Of a stretch of 64,000 nucleotides of DNA, positions 25,901-34,110 are shown piece by piece. Numbering within the stretch: the first letter of the stretch is position 1; each line of letters opens with the position of its first letter. Below the pieces are notes generated by a model. That model was not told the origin of the DNA. It did no database searches and worked only from the letters and a program-made list of their open reading frames with translations. A program made the translations under genes and the position numbers. The stretch is from Alitta virens (taxonomy: Eukaryota; Annelida; Polychaeta; Phyllodocida; Nereididae): assembly GCA_932294295.1 (NCBI GenBank), contig OW028575.1, forward strand, positions 15,132,058 through 15,196,057. Direction: 5' to 3'.

Positions 25901-27587
25901 GAGCGGAACATTTCTACTTGAAAATGTTTTATACAGAGAAGCAATGGTCAGGGCGTAAGCAATGGTCAGGGCGTATTTGAATTTTAGCCTGAACAAAATA
26001 TAACTAACTCTGACATAATCGAGGGAGCTTGATCCGTACCATTACAGCATGTGAAATACAATTTGGAAATATCATTCAGCTTATTATTGTTGACAGTGCT
26101 AATATTTCATCCTTGTGCTGTGTATCAGTATTTAGTCATAATCCTGGGCCCATGTATATTTATTTGCAATTTCTTAAACTTTCTCAATCTTCTGGGATAA
26201 CATGTTGTTCAGGTTTTAGCCTGACCTTGCCCCAGGTTATTCTGCCTAATGTGTGCTTTGAAATAACAGAAGTGAATCGCAGTGCTCCATGACCTTCACT
26301 GCCATAGGAAATCTTGACCCCATGGGGTCAGCCATTATGACCATGATCAACTAGTTCAATATTTGACATTTTCAAAATGACCCCCTGGCCCGAGACATCT
26401 TATATGGCGTCACATAGCATGTGGGATACATGACATATAACATGATTGTACATGTCAGAATGTGGGAATGGCAAGATTTGTATGAATCTACATTAAGCTA
26501 ACATGAGAGGTTAGCAGAGCCTCGTTGTGTGATAATTATCATTAATAAGTGGCCAATTACGAACTGATTGAAGTGCATGCTTCACACTAATTGATCTGCA
26601 ATTCCACTGGTGCACGCTAAGATTGGTCATATCTCAATTCTCTCTCTTTTGATTATCTACAAGAAACTTCAAGAATGGCAATTTTGTACTTCAAAAGTAT
26701 GACAAGTCTTCTCCATTTAGTCAGTTGTATGTTATTCTTCCAAATGCACAAGACCTTTCTGAAACGTATAGTCCAGTGGACATCTTCTGCATTTGTCAAA
26801 AGCAATGTTAGAATAACGTAGAATCTAGTTTCCCTGTTTTATATATTATATGTGGTTTGGGAGCACAATTGCTAATAAAAACTAGAATGAGGAGGGAAAC
26901 AAGCAAATATGGCTGAGGTTTGGGATTTGGGATTGTTGGAAAAGGAAGGAGTACAGTGTACCACCCTTTAAGGGGTTAAGAACAGGAAGAAAGGTCAAAT
27001 GGGTAACTTTTTGCGGGAACATGGAATATGTGACAGTAAAATTGTTACAATTGAGGGACAGACCAGGGGCTCGAATGAAGGACTTTAAAGGACAAGTTTT
27101 TATGTGAGACAGTTTATTGTTAGTGTTGTAAATTGTATTATTATAGTTGCGATATTCTGTAAATGAGAGCACTACTTACCAGGCAGATTCCCATAGGCTG
27201 TAAAAGTTGTTGTAAGGAAAATTAAGAAAAAATGTGAGGTGAGGAAACTTGCTACTCTATTGAAAGTGCCCAAAACATGGTGTGATAAACCAACCTTAAT
27301 GTCAACGAAGATACTATTACAAATTAGTCACTACTGATATTATACAAGTGTATTAACACAACAAAGAACATGCAAAGAGTGTTATTGTTTATGAATTGTA
27401 AAATTGACTATCCTAAGTTACAATAAGAAAATGTGAGACAACGGTAAAATTATTAAGAAGTAATTTACTCTTAAAAAAAATACTCACGATTTTGGGCTGT
27501 GGCTTCTGGCGCCAAAAACAATAGGCCAATGAGCAAAAGGCCCGCTAGATGGCAGTGAGGACTGATGTATGGCCTCGGTTTCGACAT
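945..27587 (-). CDS. PCDH15: Protocadherin-15/Cad99C-like giant cadherin, 5' part (33 exons, open at left edge)
   Basis: Single-pass adhesion cadherin family; in vertebrates PCDH15 forms the lower tip link of hair-cell stereocilia, and fly Cad99C acts in microvilli. Exons in coding order (high to low): 27488-27587, 27180-27197, 23728-23793, 23263-23474, 22624-22704, 20599-20688, 20369-20476, 19949-20077, 19455-19619, 19193-19280, 18978-19090, 18620-18823, 15571-15705, 14838-14993, 13376-13572, 13125-13254, 12926-13008, 12729-12819, 12315-12443, 10510-10571, 8669-8912, 5591-5809, 4943-5062, 4292-4432, 3756-3941, 3538-3669, 3217-3396, 2953-3090, 2645-2839, 2358-2489, 2039-2224, 1607-1927, 945-1394. 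They sum to 5001 nt, 1667 codons without a stop. Seen: signal peptide, 14 complete EC repeats and part of a 15th. Family call (from memory of the family): linkers in order DANDNSP, DGDDQGP, PTNEEGP, DENDNSP, LDKNLGP, DINDNSP, EDEDDVIP, DRNDFTP; a GDDxGP linker followed by a C-x6-C pair; an APxxxRRNS motif in EC5; one Cys near each end of EC1. The membrane anchor and cytoplasmic tail lie beyond the window. Cadherin identity is certain; orthology is likely but needs a tree. Confidence 0.8.
2039..4432 (-). CDS. PCDH15: Cadherin exons 24-31: tandem two-exon EC modules with xRNxxxP linkers (EC9-EC12)
   Basis: Exons alternate short and long: 4292-4432 (141), 3756-3941 (186), 3538-3669 (132), 3217-3396 (180), 2953-3090 (138), 2645-2839 (195), 2358-2489 (132), 2039-2224 (186). 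All junctions are phase 0. The short exon holds the middle of an EC (such as KFEIVGDGNAPRFF, YAIVGDDSAPEFF). The long exon holds the last strands, the linker and the first strand of the next EC, ending at the A-x-D-x-D motif. Linkers are VRNNHAP, NRNLQPP, VRNENDP and ERNFYPP: the first and fourth positions of DxNDNxP have lost their Asp, while Asn3 and the Pro remain. The pattern indicates repeated duplication of a two-exon unit. Confidence 0.9.
4943..5809 (-). CDS. PCDH15: Cadherin exons 22-23: EC8 and start of EC9
   Basis: Exons 5591-5809 and 4943-5062 encode residues 868-980. Exon 22 starts AVDLDTRKAITYSI and contains GLDYER. It ends before the linker DRNDFTP (941-947), which opens exon 23. 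This linker keeps both aspartates but already has the RN pair found in all later linkers, so it looks intermediate between canonical DxNDNxP and the xRNxxxP type. Exon 23 ends in TAKDDDPE, phase 0. Confidence 0.87.
5810..8668 (-). other. Cadherin intron 21 (2.9 kb)
   Basis: No supported exon. It contains repeated AGGTCA-type half-sites around 5940-5970 and 7008-7046 and the MITE at 8523-8638. The small open frames here (for example near 6249-6431) show no domain and have no phase-matched splice sites. The rest is AT-rich unique-looking sequence. Confidence 0.6.
8523..8638. mobile_element. Palindromic MITE, copy 1
   Basis: A 116-bp element with 11-bp perfect terminal inverted repeats (CTTGGAAACTG and its complement). 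The two arms, about 55 nt each, are complementary over most of their length, ending in CCCATTGGCTGAGG around a short loop. It could fold as one long hairpin. Related copies lie at about 23873-23968 and 30896-31006. No target-site duplication is obvious. The superfamily is not assigned. Confidence 0.7.
8669..10571 (-). CDS. PCDH15: Cadherin exons 20-21: EC7 and start of EC8
   Basis: Exons 10510-10571 and 8669-8912 (residues 766-867) are separated by a 1.6-kb intron and join inside a glycine codon (DDNG then YFSIGANNG). LDYE and TAKDGG are EC7 calcium-site motifs, and the following linker is IEDEDDVIP. The last codon (E of TTVE) abuts a GTCAGT donor. A palindromic MITE begins only about 30 nt into the next intron. 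Confidence 0.87.
8913..10509 (-). other. Cadherin intron 20 (1.6 kb)
   Basis: No exon. About 9062-9175 matches a second copy at about 32090-32200: both share TATCATCTCATCA and then TGG-AG-TG-TC-TA-AAGCTG spacing, so a dispersed repeat is present. The remainder is AT-rich with no recognised structure. Confidence 0.5.
10572..12314 (-). other. Cadherin intron 19 (1.7 kb) with possible RT relic and TGACCAC repeats
   Basis: At about 11140-11185 the plus strand reads AVDFAKVLDIVH, resembling reverse-transcriptase motif A (D-F-x-K-A-F-D-x-V). The flanks are too decayed to classify, so this is weak. At about 11494-11560 the string TGACCAC occurs four times in 70 bp. No coding exon was seen. Confidence 0.35.
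12315..15705 (-). CDS. PCDH15: Cadherin exons 13-19: EC4, EC5, EC6 and start of EC7
   Basis: Exons 15571-15705, 14838-14993, 13376-13572, 13125-13254, 12926-13008, 12729-12819 and 12315-12443 encode residues 459-765. Canonical linkers are VLDENDNSP (to about 533) and VTDINDNSP (to about 740). The EC5-EC6 linker is ELDKNLGP (to about 639), without full calcium ligands, as PCDH15 also has at this place. Just before it is APNRNRRNS, resembling the PCDH15 EC5 motif. Exon 16 (13125-13254) uses a weak donor, CCG|GTACAA, but the frame and EC motif (FKIP then ATDPEED) fit only this border. Confidence 0.87.
13573..14837 (-). other. Cadherin intron 14 (1.3 kb)
   Basis: I see nothing specific. The short open frames on both strands have no domain or splice context. 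Confidence 0.5.
16739..16860 (-). mobile_element. LINE endonuclease relic
   Basis: The minus strand reads GDLIVVGDFNVLCSLLGAHW before a stop. The (L/V)-x-G-D-F-N core is the endonuclease catalytic motif of APE-type non-LTR retrotransposons. Only about 40 codons are recognisable; the clade is unassigned. Confidence 0.55.
17769..17840 (+). mobile_element. LINE reverse-transcriptase motif A relic
   Basis: The plus strand encodes DIEKAFDYVIQLNCIRAISL, a typical RT motif A (D-x-x-K-A-F-D-x-V) in an otherwise decayed context. The frame is lost on both sides. Confidence 0.5.
18084..18125 (-). CDS. PCDH15: Candidate 42-nt cassette exon in cadherin intron 12
   Basis: A 42-nt in-frame segment with a perfect GTAAGT donor and a TAG acceptor (TTGGTGTAG) preceded by TGCTAAC, an ideal branch-point sequence. 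It would insert 14 residues (VVVYDNGTVEVLPW) after ASDPDQ at the start of EC4. Without it EC4 reads as a normal domain, so it is not constitutive if real. The acceptor lacks a long pyrimidine tract. It may be chance; RNA reads decide. Confidence 0.3.
18620..20688 (-). CDS. PCDH15: Cadherin exons 6-12: end of EC1, EC2, EC3 and start of EC4
   Basis: Exons 20599-20688, 20369-20476, 19949-20077, 19455-19619, 19193-19280, 18978-19090 and 18620-18823 encode residues 160-458. Exon 6 carries the canonical calcium linker DANDNSP (170-176) followed by ATVSELAPIGTTVF. EC2 ends in TDGDDQGP (288-295), followed by a cysteine pair at about 302 and 309, a signature of PCDH15 EC3. The EC3-EC4 linker is PTNEEGP, lacking the usual aspartates. 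Exon 6 uses a GC donor (AG|GCAAGT at 20598); the other borders are GT-AG. Confidence 0.85.
20689..22623 (-). other. Cadherin intron 5 (1.9 kb)
   Basis: No exon. The part nearest exon 5 (from about 22077) is less AT-rich and holds five CACGTG palindromes, with a sixth inside exon 5. The rest is AT-rich and featureless. Confidence 0.5.
22077..22654. promoter_or_regulatory. Cluster of six CACGTG E-boxes
   Basis: CACGTG occurs at 22077, 22298, 22337, 22381, 22612 and 22649. About 0.14 are expected by chance in 578 bp at equal base frequencies. Class II E-boxes of this kind bind USF, MYC/MAX, MITF/TFEB or CLOCK-type bHLH proteins. An intragenic enhancer or internal promoter is inferred, not shown. 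Confidence 0.4.
22624..23793 (-). CDS. PCDH15: Cadherin exons 3-5: most of EC1
   Basis: Exons 23728-23793, 23263-23474 and 22624-22704 encode residues about 40-159. The domain is longer and more diverged than a standard EC, with one Cys close to the mature N-terminus and another in FALTCTTMQTGV near the end of EC1. In PCDH15 a disulphide joins cysteines in these two places, near the surface that grips cadherin-23; the equivalence here is inferred. Exon 5 begins after RAIDRD with a GTCAGT donor behind it. A CACGTG site lies inside exon 5 and another six bases beyond its 3' end. Confidence 0.8.
23873..23968. mobile_element. Palindromic MITE, copy 2 (diverged)
   Basis: It begins TTGGAAACTGAACTCC and ends GGAGATCAGTTCCCAA, matching the ends of the 8523-8638 element. 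The centre retains a degraded palindrome (CCCCTGGTCAATGGCAG). It lies 80 bp from exon 3, inside cadherin intron 2. Confidence 0.6.
25465..25504 (+). promoter_or_regulatory. Nuclear-receptor half-site array including a perfect DR4
   Basis: Forty bases carry GGGTCA at 25465 and AGGTCA at 25471, 25481, 25494 and 25499. The pair at 25471 and 25481 is separated by CCCC, a textbook DR4 (thyroid-hormone/LXR-type receptors). The first site is preceded directly by GGGTCA (DR0). It sits in cadherin intron 2, about 2.1 kb downstream of the start codon. Function is inferred. Confidence 0.4.
26315..26330. promoter_or_regulatory. Perfect 16-bp palindrome TGACCCCATGGGGTCA
   Basis: Two hormone-receptor half-sites in everted arrangement around CATG. 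It may be a receptor site or chance; nothing else around it is distinctive. Confidence 0.25.
27180..27197 (-). CDS. PCDH15: Cadherin exon 2: 18-nt microexon
   Basis: Eighteen bases flanked on the minus strand by a pyrimidine-rich acceptor (ACTTTTACAG) and a GTAAGT donor. Phase 1 on both sides joins exon 1 to exon 3 and adds six residues, giving QNPYGNLPACAAADG at the mature N-terminus. Skipping it also keeps the frame (QNPCAAADG), so it could be an alternative cassette. The sites are strong, but such a short exon needs RNA confirmation. Confidence 0.65.
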
Positions 27588-27611
27588 CTTTCCTCTTTGC
27601 TACATCCGGCC
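27488..27611 (-). CDS. PCDH15: Cadherin exon 1: 5' UTR end, start codon and signal peptide
   Basis: The start codon is at 27587-27585 and 100 coding nt follow, ending in phase 1 before a GTGAGT donor. The first 31 residues have a basic start, a leucine-rich core (AGLLLIGLLFLA) and an ATA cleavage site followed by QN, a good secretory signal. An acceptor (TTTGTTGCAG) precedes 27611, so at least one untranslated exon and the promoter lie upstream (right) and were not located. The start is supported by the signal peptide and by phase agreement with the next exon. Confidence 0.85.
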
Positions 27612-29060
27612 CTGCAACAAAATAAAGAAATTTTAAGATTACGAACTTCAAAATTAAAACATTACCAAATTACAGCAACTCCTAATTACTGAGACAGTAT
27701 CAATGACATTGTCAACAGTCTTATACACATTCATTTTTCAAAATTAGTTAGCCTTCCTTGTTTTACTTAAATGTAACCAACCAACATTTCATTGCACTGC
27801 ATTTGCACTTTCCTGCATGGTGCCCCTCAATTACACGAAAACTCTAAGTCCTTCTTGGTTCTACATAGCCATTATCGTAAGTTAACCTGGCACAAAATAA
27901 CTGAAACACAGAAGTGTAAAATGCAGTAGTTGGGTCTGGCTATATGGACTTGACACTGATTTAGGTCTGCATTTAATACTGCATTTCATGATTATGGTAT
28001 AAGTATATTTGAGTCATTAATTCGTAACAAAGGCTTGTAATACTACTGTCCCATAAGACTACACTTTCGTTCAGCTTTGGTATCATTCTACATATGGTGG
28101 TTCTCGTATGATTTAAGTTTGAAGCATATAGCATGACCCTTAAGGTGAGGATAATTAACGACTCCAGTCCATTTGCATCATTCATGGCAATCAGCTTGTC
28201 ACATCAATGTGGCTTAAGTTCCAACAAGAAATAGGGTCTTTACACCAAGACAGTGATTAAGGAGACATAGAGCCCTCTCTTCACACTGTACTTAGATATA
28301 AGACTTGGCCACAGTGAAGTAGTTATATGGAGGTATTGTACCTTTGGTAATGCTTATGAAACTAACAGTTGTAGCGTGAAATACCAGTCTGGCAATACGG
28401 TTTGGTTGCACCCCATGCATTAGGTACAGTTCTTGCCTGACTGCCATGAGCCTGAATTTCCTTTCTGAGGAAATTCTTGAGTGAAAAGGAAAACGACCTA
28501 AAATGACCTGCCTGACTCCGCTTATGAAATCGCAAAAGGTGAGTCATAGCTGTCTTTGTGTCAGCGTTACACTCTGTTGCCAAAAAGCAATGTTATACAA
28601 GTATTTTGCGGTATCCTCTTAAATTTCCAGACGTTGCTGAATTAACATTTTTCTCTCTTGCAGGCAGTCATTGACCAGGCAACACGAGCAGGCTAATTTA
28701 GGTTTGAGGTGGATTGATTTGGTCTGTATGACCTTGGTATTTATTGGTAGAAATAAACAAGAGATATGCGTTTGCCTGTACAGCTGTAGAATGTATAATG
28801 AATCATTGATAAGAAATGTCTATTAATGTCCATCATAAGCCAACAAAATACTTACAGTATGATCTTGCAATAAAATTGGTACATAATAGCTTGAAGGTTT
28901 GCACACAATACTAATTTTTGATAAGTTTTCTTCAGGATGAACCACCAAGAAAGCTGTCTAACCGATCAAGAGCAATCAAAAGTCAAGCATTCTGTACATT
29001 TACACGACTTCTGAAGTCTCTTTAAGTGGGCTTGTAAACATTGTTTGACCTGGTGAGGCA

Positions 29061-29165
29061 GGGATTTGTGCATTTGAAGTCCCTATCATATTTCAACAAG
29101 GCGTTGAAGTCACCGCCCAGCAATACACTCTCAATAGCAGCATGGCAATGAGCAATTTGAATTGG
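29061..29165 (-). mobile_element. LINE endonuclease relic
   Basis: The minus strand reads AAIESVLLGGDFNALLKYDR, with the L-x-G-G-D-F-N endonuclease core followed by a D-R pair at normal spacing. It is open for about 35 codons and then decayed. Confidence 0.55.
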
Positions 29166-30895
29166 TGTCAGGATCGCTCACTGTATTGCTGAGTGAATCG
29201 TTCACTGCATTGGTGCCAGAGATTGTTTAATCAAGGAACAGGTAGGGTATGATTCAAGACAAAATACACGCATGTATGATCTTTCAAGCTAATACTTCTT
29301 TACTTTGTGATGCAGGTCCATGTTGTAGTTGCCATATACATGTATTGATCTCTACTTTAACTAAGGTAAAAGTATATCCAACAGGTTCTCATGTATAGTA
29401 TCAACATGAGCACCTTCTTTCACAAAAGCTGACAATAACAACAATGCACTTTCAACCGATATTGTCACGTTGTTTCAGGTGCATGGAAATAATTGCATTC
29501 CGCCCTCTCATGCCTCTTCCATTCTTTTGCATTTTGTCATGTTTCTGTGATGATTCTAACCCCCCTATATCAACATTAGTACATTTGTTGTACATTCTGC
29601 ATTCGAATTCTGTTGCTAAGGCAATGATACACGATGTCTCGAGAACTACGTGAGGTGCACAGAGGTCACGAGAGGTGCATTGATCTGGACGTGCATGCTG
29701 GAACTACTTTCGGGACTATTTTCTCTACAAACTCAATTGTATCTTGTCCATTTATTGTGATGCATTGAATATGACCACAAGATCGTGGATTGCTCCGCCT
29801 TAGTTCATTGTGGGAAATTCCATGCGACTTGAACTACATCAAAACGCATAACTCAGCACTTCCATTCCATGCTTGAATTAGTCATTCAGTCCTTTTTTAT
29901 CCAAATATTTCGTATAAATGTTTAAAGTCGTGAAGAACCTTCAGAAGAATGTGGTTAGGACAGCACTGAATATTTGATCACTTATAAAAAGTGGCAGCCG
30001 TGAACAAATAATTCACACAGCATATCATGAGTTTGGTTCCTGAATATTAAGTTGTGGTTTTTTTTATTCTACAGTGGAACTCAACCTTAATACGACCAAT
30101 AAGATTTCTTTTATTTAATAAGATCAACAGGATTGGGCCTTAAATCTGATTGTAATTAAGACTTTTTCGGTATCAAGAGCACTATTTAGATGATGTTCTT
30201 AATATTGAGATTTTTTATTGCATCTTTTGTTTGAGGCAAGGCATCCTCTAGGCTGAGCTGACAGGATTAAAGCATCGATCTGTAGGTGGATGATACTTAT
30301 CCACCAATGCTAGAATTGAAGATCTGAGAAAACCTTTTTTTAATGAAATTTACTTGCTAACCAAACTTGCATGTACTGAACACTCAACACCTTAACTCCA
30401 TGCCTCAGACACTTCAGAATACTCCAGAGCTGATGAATCTGTAGCTAAAATGAACTAGCCATGAACGAATACATTTTCAAACTTAATGGAAATGTATCGA
30501 ATTACTGTAAAGTTGAGAAGAACCCTTGGAAAGGTGTAAAGGAAGCCCTGCAGCAGGTGATCTGTCTTTTAAACTAGACGGAGTTCAAAGATAGAACAAG
30601 TGCTGGTAAGAATTGAAGGTGGCCTGGTTCATTACTGTTGTGAGAATGACAACTGCCTTGCTTCTTCTTACTTATAAACAATGCATGATTGTGTGATAAT
30701 TATAGAGATTTCAATGTCACTGTATCATCTTACTTGAGTGTACTTGAGTTTGGATTGGATACAATATATCAGTGTTAAGCCTGAATTCACAATGTAAGAG
30801 TATTGCATTAATGTATGCCTGTAAGGCAAAGAATCAAGATCAGGCACAAGTGTTCAATACACGGCTGCTGTACATTACAGCTTGAACTCATTTGT

Positions 30896-31006
30896 TTGGG
30901 AACTCAACTCCAGATGACATCATGTGAATCCAGGACTCCCATTGGCTGACAGACTGCCTTAGGGAATAGGAATCCTGGATTCATATAACAGCCTCTAAAG
31001 TTTTGT
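30896..31006. mobile_element. Palindromic MITE, copy 3 (diverged)
   Basis: The left arm TTGGGAACTCAACTCC, followed by CCAGGACTCCCATTGGCTGA, matches the arm and core of the 8523-8638 element. The right arm is eroded, so the end coordinate is approximate. Confidence 0.55.
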
Positions 31007-33819
31007 TTACAATTCTATAAATTATGCTGTAATATGTTATATCATGATACATATATGTTAGTGGAATATATAATATGAACATTATATTATTATCATTATT
31101 ATTTATTTTAAATCATGAAAATTGAAAGGCTTAAGCAGTAATAATACACAATGCGTTCAATTTACAAAACGTGACATTTAAAAGTCTGTTGTGCATCATA
31201 TAATAGGGTAATATACAATTCATCAGCTGCAACCATGAGGAAAATACCCTGAGGGGAAAAACTTCTTAAGAAAAGTTAAATACCTGTGATGGGATCAGTA
31301 CTTGTACTTATCACATGGCAGATAAGTAATTGTGGGGTTCGTTTAGGAGTTTTTGAGTTTATTTGTTCAATTGTCATGGCATGAAATGGACAGGTTAAAG
31401 TATGGCTTGCATAAGAAGTGGTAACACCAGAGACGCCCATAAGTTTAGCCTTGGGCAAAGGCAACATAGTTTGGTATCAAATGTAGAGAAATGTCCAACC
31501 ATCTTGTCATAGCTCTTGTGTTTGGACCTACCCGGACCTTGCAAGTGGCCACTGAATGGTCATTTCAATGGTCACTTCAATGGCCATTCACCGGTCACTG
31601 AATTTATCTTTGTTACGTTAGAATACTGAGGTAACTAGATCTGCATCATTGATATGGTCAGCTGCTAGTCAATGGTCAAAGTAAGAGTGAATAGTAAATA
31701 AGCCAAACTTATATACGGTTTACCTTATATTACTTTTAATAACTACTTGTCATACAATGCTTCACATAAATTCATTGCACTGAAAATTTATAACACTTAG
31801 GACATTCATTGTCAGTTACTTTTACCTGTATGATATGACCCATAACGAGTTTTCATACACTGTCAGATGCATACAGAATTTTTAACAATAACTGACAGGG
31901 AAAAATTATGAAATTTGCTATCATTTATTACAATCGTCCACGATGGTTATGAAATGAATTCTGAACAATGTATCTGTAAGCTTAAAAGTAGCACCTTGTG
32001 TTACACATGTATAGAATATGCTAATTATTAACCACTAAAGTGATTGTAAAATTGTTGTTCACTCTTCATAGGTAAAATGTGGTGGACTCCACCAAACTTT
32101 ATCATCTCATCATTGCAACTGCTTTTGGAAGTTGATCGTATAAGCTGACAAATCTTTGGGACAATACAAAAACACGGGGAATATTTTTGACACATGACTA
32201 TCACTTAATTTTGACACTTGTGAGCGGCTACACCAATGATGACATTACCTTTGCTTTTCACTCATTGCTTGTAATTCAAAGACATGGAAGCATGTGGAGA
32301 AAACCAGTGATAATTTTGAAATAGGTGGAGAAGAAACACTTATCATTTTGGTACATGTGGAGAAAAACTACTGATCATTTTGATAGTTTACACAAAAACA
32401 CCAAGCACCTGAAAAGTATACTTAAGAATATAATAGCATGCAGCCTGGCACCACCATGCAGGGGTGGTCTTAAGTATCCTATGTCTGATCGTTTTACCAT
32501 TAAATGCCCCTTTCTCAGCATTTGCCATCAATCATTAATGCTTAGGGGGGTAACTTGCTTCATGGCTCACTTGATAAATATAAGCTTTTTGTAATGGCCA
32601 AGGTCGAAAGGTCAATGGAGAAAAGATTTTATGCAAGGGGACAATTATGTTTACTGGTCTTAGGTAAAGTCAACACTAGCAATACCTCGTCAAAAAAATA
32701 AATTTAATAAATGAATAAATAGTTGGGTAAATACATATTATGGTTAGATTATTTAGTATATTATTATGGAGGCCAAGACACTAGACGACATATGCCTACC
32801 GGAATATATACTATTGCATTTGTATTATAATTTTAAAATGTTATGGTAATGAAGAAATTAACTGAACTAAAATTGTTGTATGAATGCTGCCATTGTATAA
32901 TTTCAATATAACTGAATCCTGATGTGTTAATTATTGCAAAACACTTTACTATCATATAACATAATTTATAGAAATATGTGAGCCACTATAAGAGTTTCGG
33001 TTAAAATATTGATGTATGAACATGTTAAAAATGCTACTGCCGTCTAGACAACAAACACCTTTTCTACAGTAACATATACTAGAATTTGTGTTAATGCAGC
33101 TCTTTAATGCAGAAGAGTTGGGGACAGAAAAGTCAAATATGTTGGATTGGACATGATCAAACAGGAGTTCCATATCAAAAGCTGCCCTTTGAAAGGTCAA
33201 AGGATAGAATGGCTTCAAACTACATGCTAAGCATGGCCTCAAGAATAGCTGTGAAATGCTGCATTCTCATTATTATTCAAGCAACATGGCTCAGTGTTGC
33301 CCACTGTTCCCCACCCACTCCACAAAGGTGCGTCAGAAACAGTTACACTCCAGAGCATCCATAGACAGGTGTAAAGAATAGTTGTAAAGGACTTACACAA
33401 CTATGACAAAGGAGTAATGTGGATATCAACTTCTCCCAAACAAGATTCTTTATGCCATGTTATTGTGTTTGTACTGCACGGGTATACGGTACACTGCATC
33501 TGCATCCAAATGTTAAATTATAATTACTCTACAATTGTTTGACAAAAATATTTGGTAATATGCCACGTCTCAACTTTAAGGTGATTTATCAGTAAGATTG
33601 TTAAATTTTATTTGAAAATAGGGGAATTAAATAGAATATTAATAATTATGGCAGTTAAAATTGTGACTTAATCTATTTTATACAGAAAAACACTGTGCAC
33701 TAATTGTTTCTACTGACTTACAAAAGAGCAACGTATAGGTAAACGCTATTATATCTTGTCACTGCAATTTGTATTGTGTCATTGTATCTGATAATGGTCA
33801 ATAAAACAAATTGCGCAAC

Positions 33820-34110
33820 AGACATTTAGTCGTGACCAGCACGTGACACAATAAGCATGAAGCACGTGCCGCAAAATGGAACGATTGAGGAGCAGTCAAA
33901 ACAAAAAGTTTCATTACTGCCAACGATCGAATTACTGAAACATCCGTTGTCTGAGACAATACACACGCTACAATACAAAGCTGGATCGCCATGGCAACAC
34001 ATGTGAGCCAGATGTAAACAAACCGTGGTTGCCATGGAAGCCAGCAAATTTGATAATTACAATCATTCGGGCGAATGCTTTTGATAGAACTATCCCATCG
34101 TGGATGTACT
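33820..34110. promoter_or_regulatory. Possible regulatory patch with two X-box-like motifs
   Basis: This patch is richer in GC and CpG than its surroundings. It carries ATCGCCATGGCAAC (33985-33998) and GTTGCCATGGAAGC (34028-34041), both close to the RFX X-box consensus GTTGCCATGGCAAC. Its place 6.3 kb upstream of the cadherin start would suit a promoter or enhancer, and RFX factors drive ciliary and hair-cell genes; this link is inference. Confidence 0.25.

Larger units (their letters stand above)
23794..27179 (-). other. Cadherin intron 2 (3.4 kb)
   Basis: It contains MITE copy 2, an ATTCAATTCAA-type tract at 24969-25000 that resembles the 3' tail of a minus-strand LINE, the nuclear-receptor half-site array at 25465-25504 and the palindrome at 26315-26330. 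No exon was seen. Confidence 0.5.
27612..33700. other. Upstream flank of the cadherin gene, no gene recognised
   Basis: AT-rich sequence with an endonuclease relic (about 29061-29165), MITE copy 3, a TGGTCA-rich tract at about 31550-31610 and the second copy of the dispersed repeat at about 32090-32200. Untranslated 5' exons of the cadherin gene must lie to the right of 27611, but I could not place them. Confidence 0.5.
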
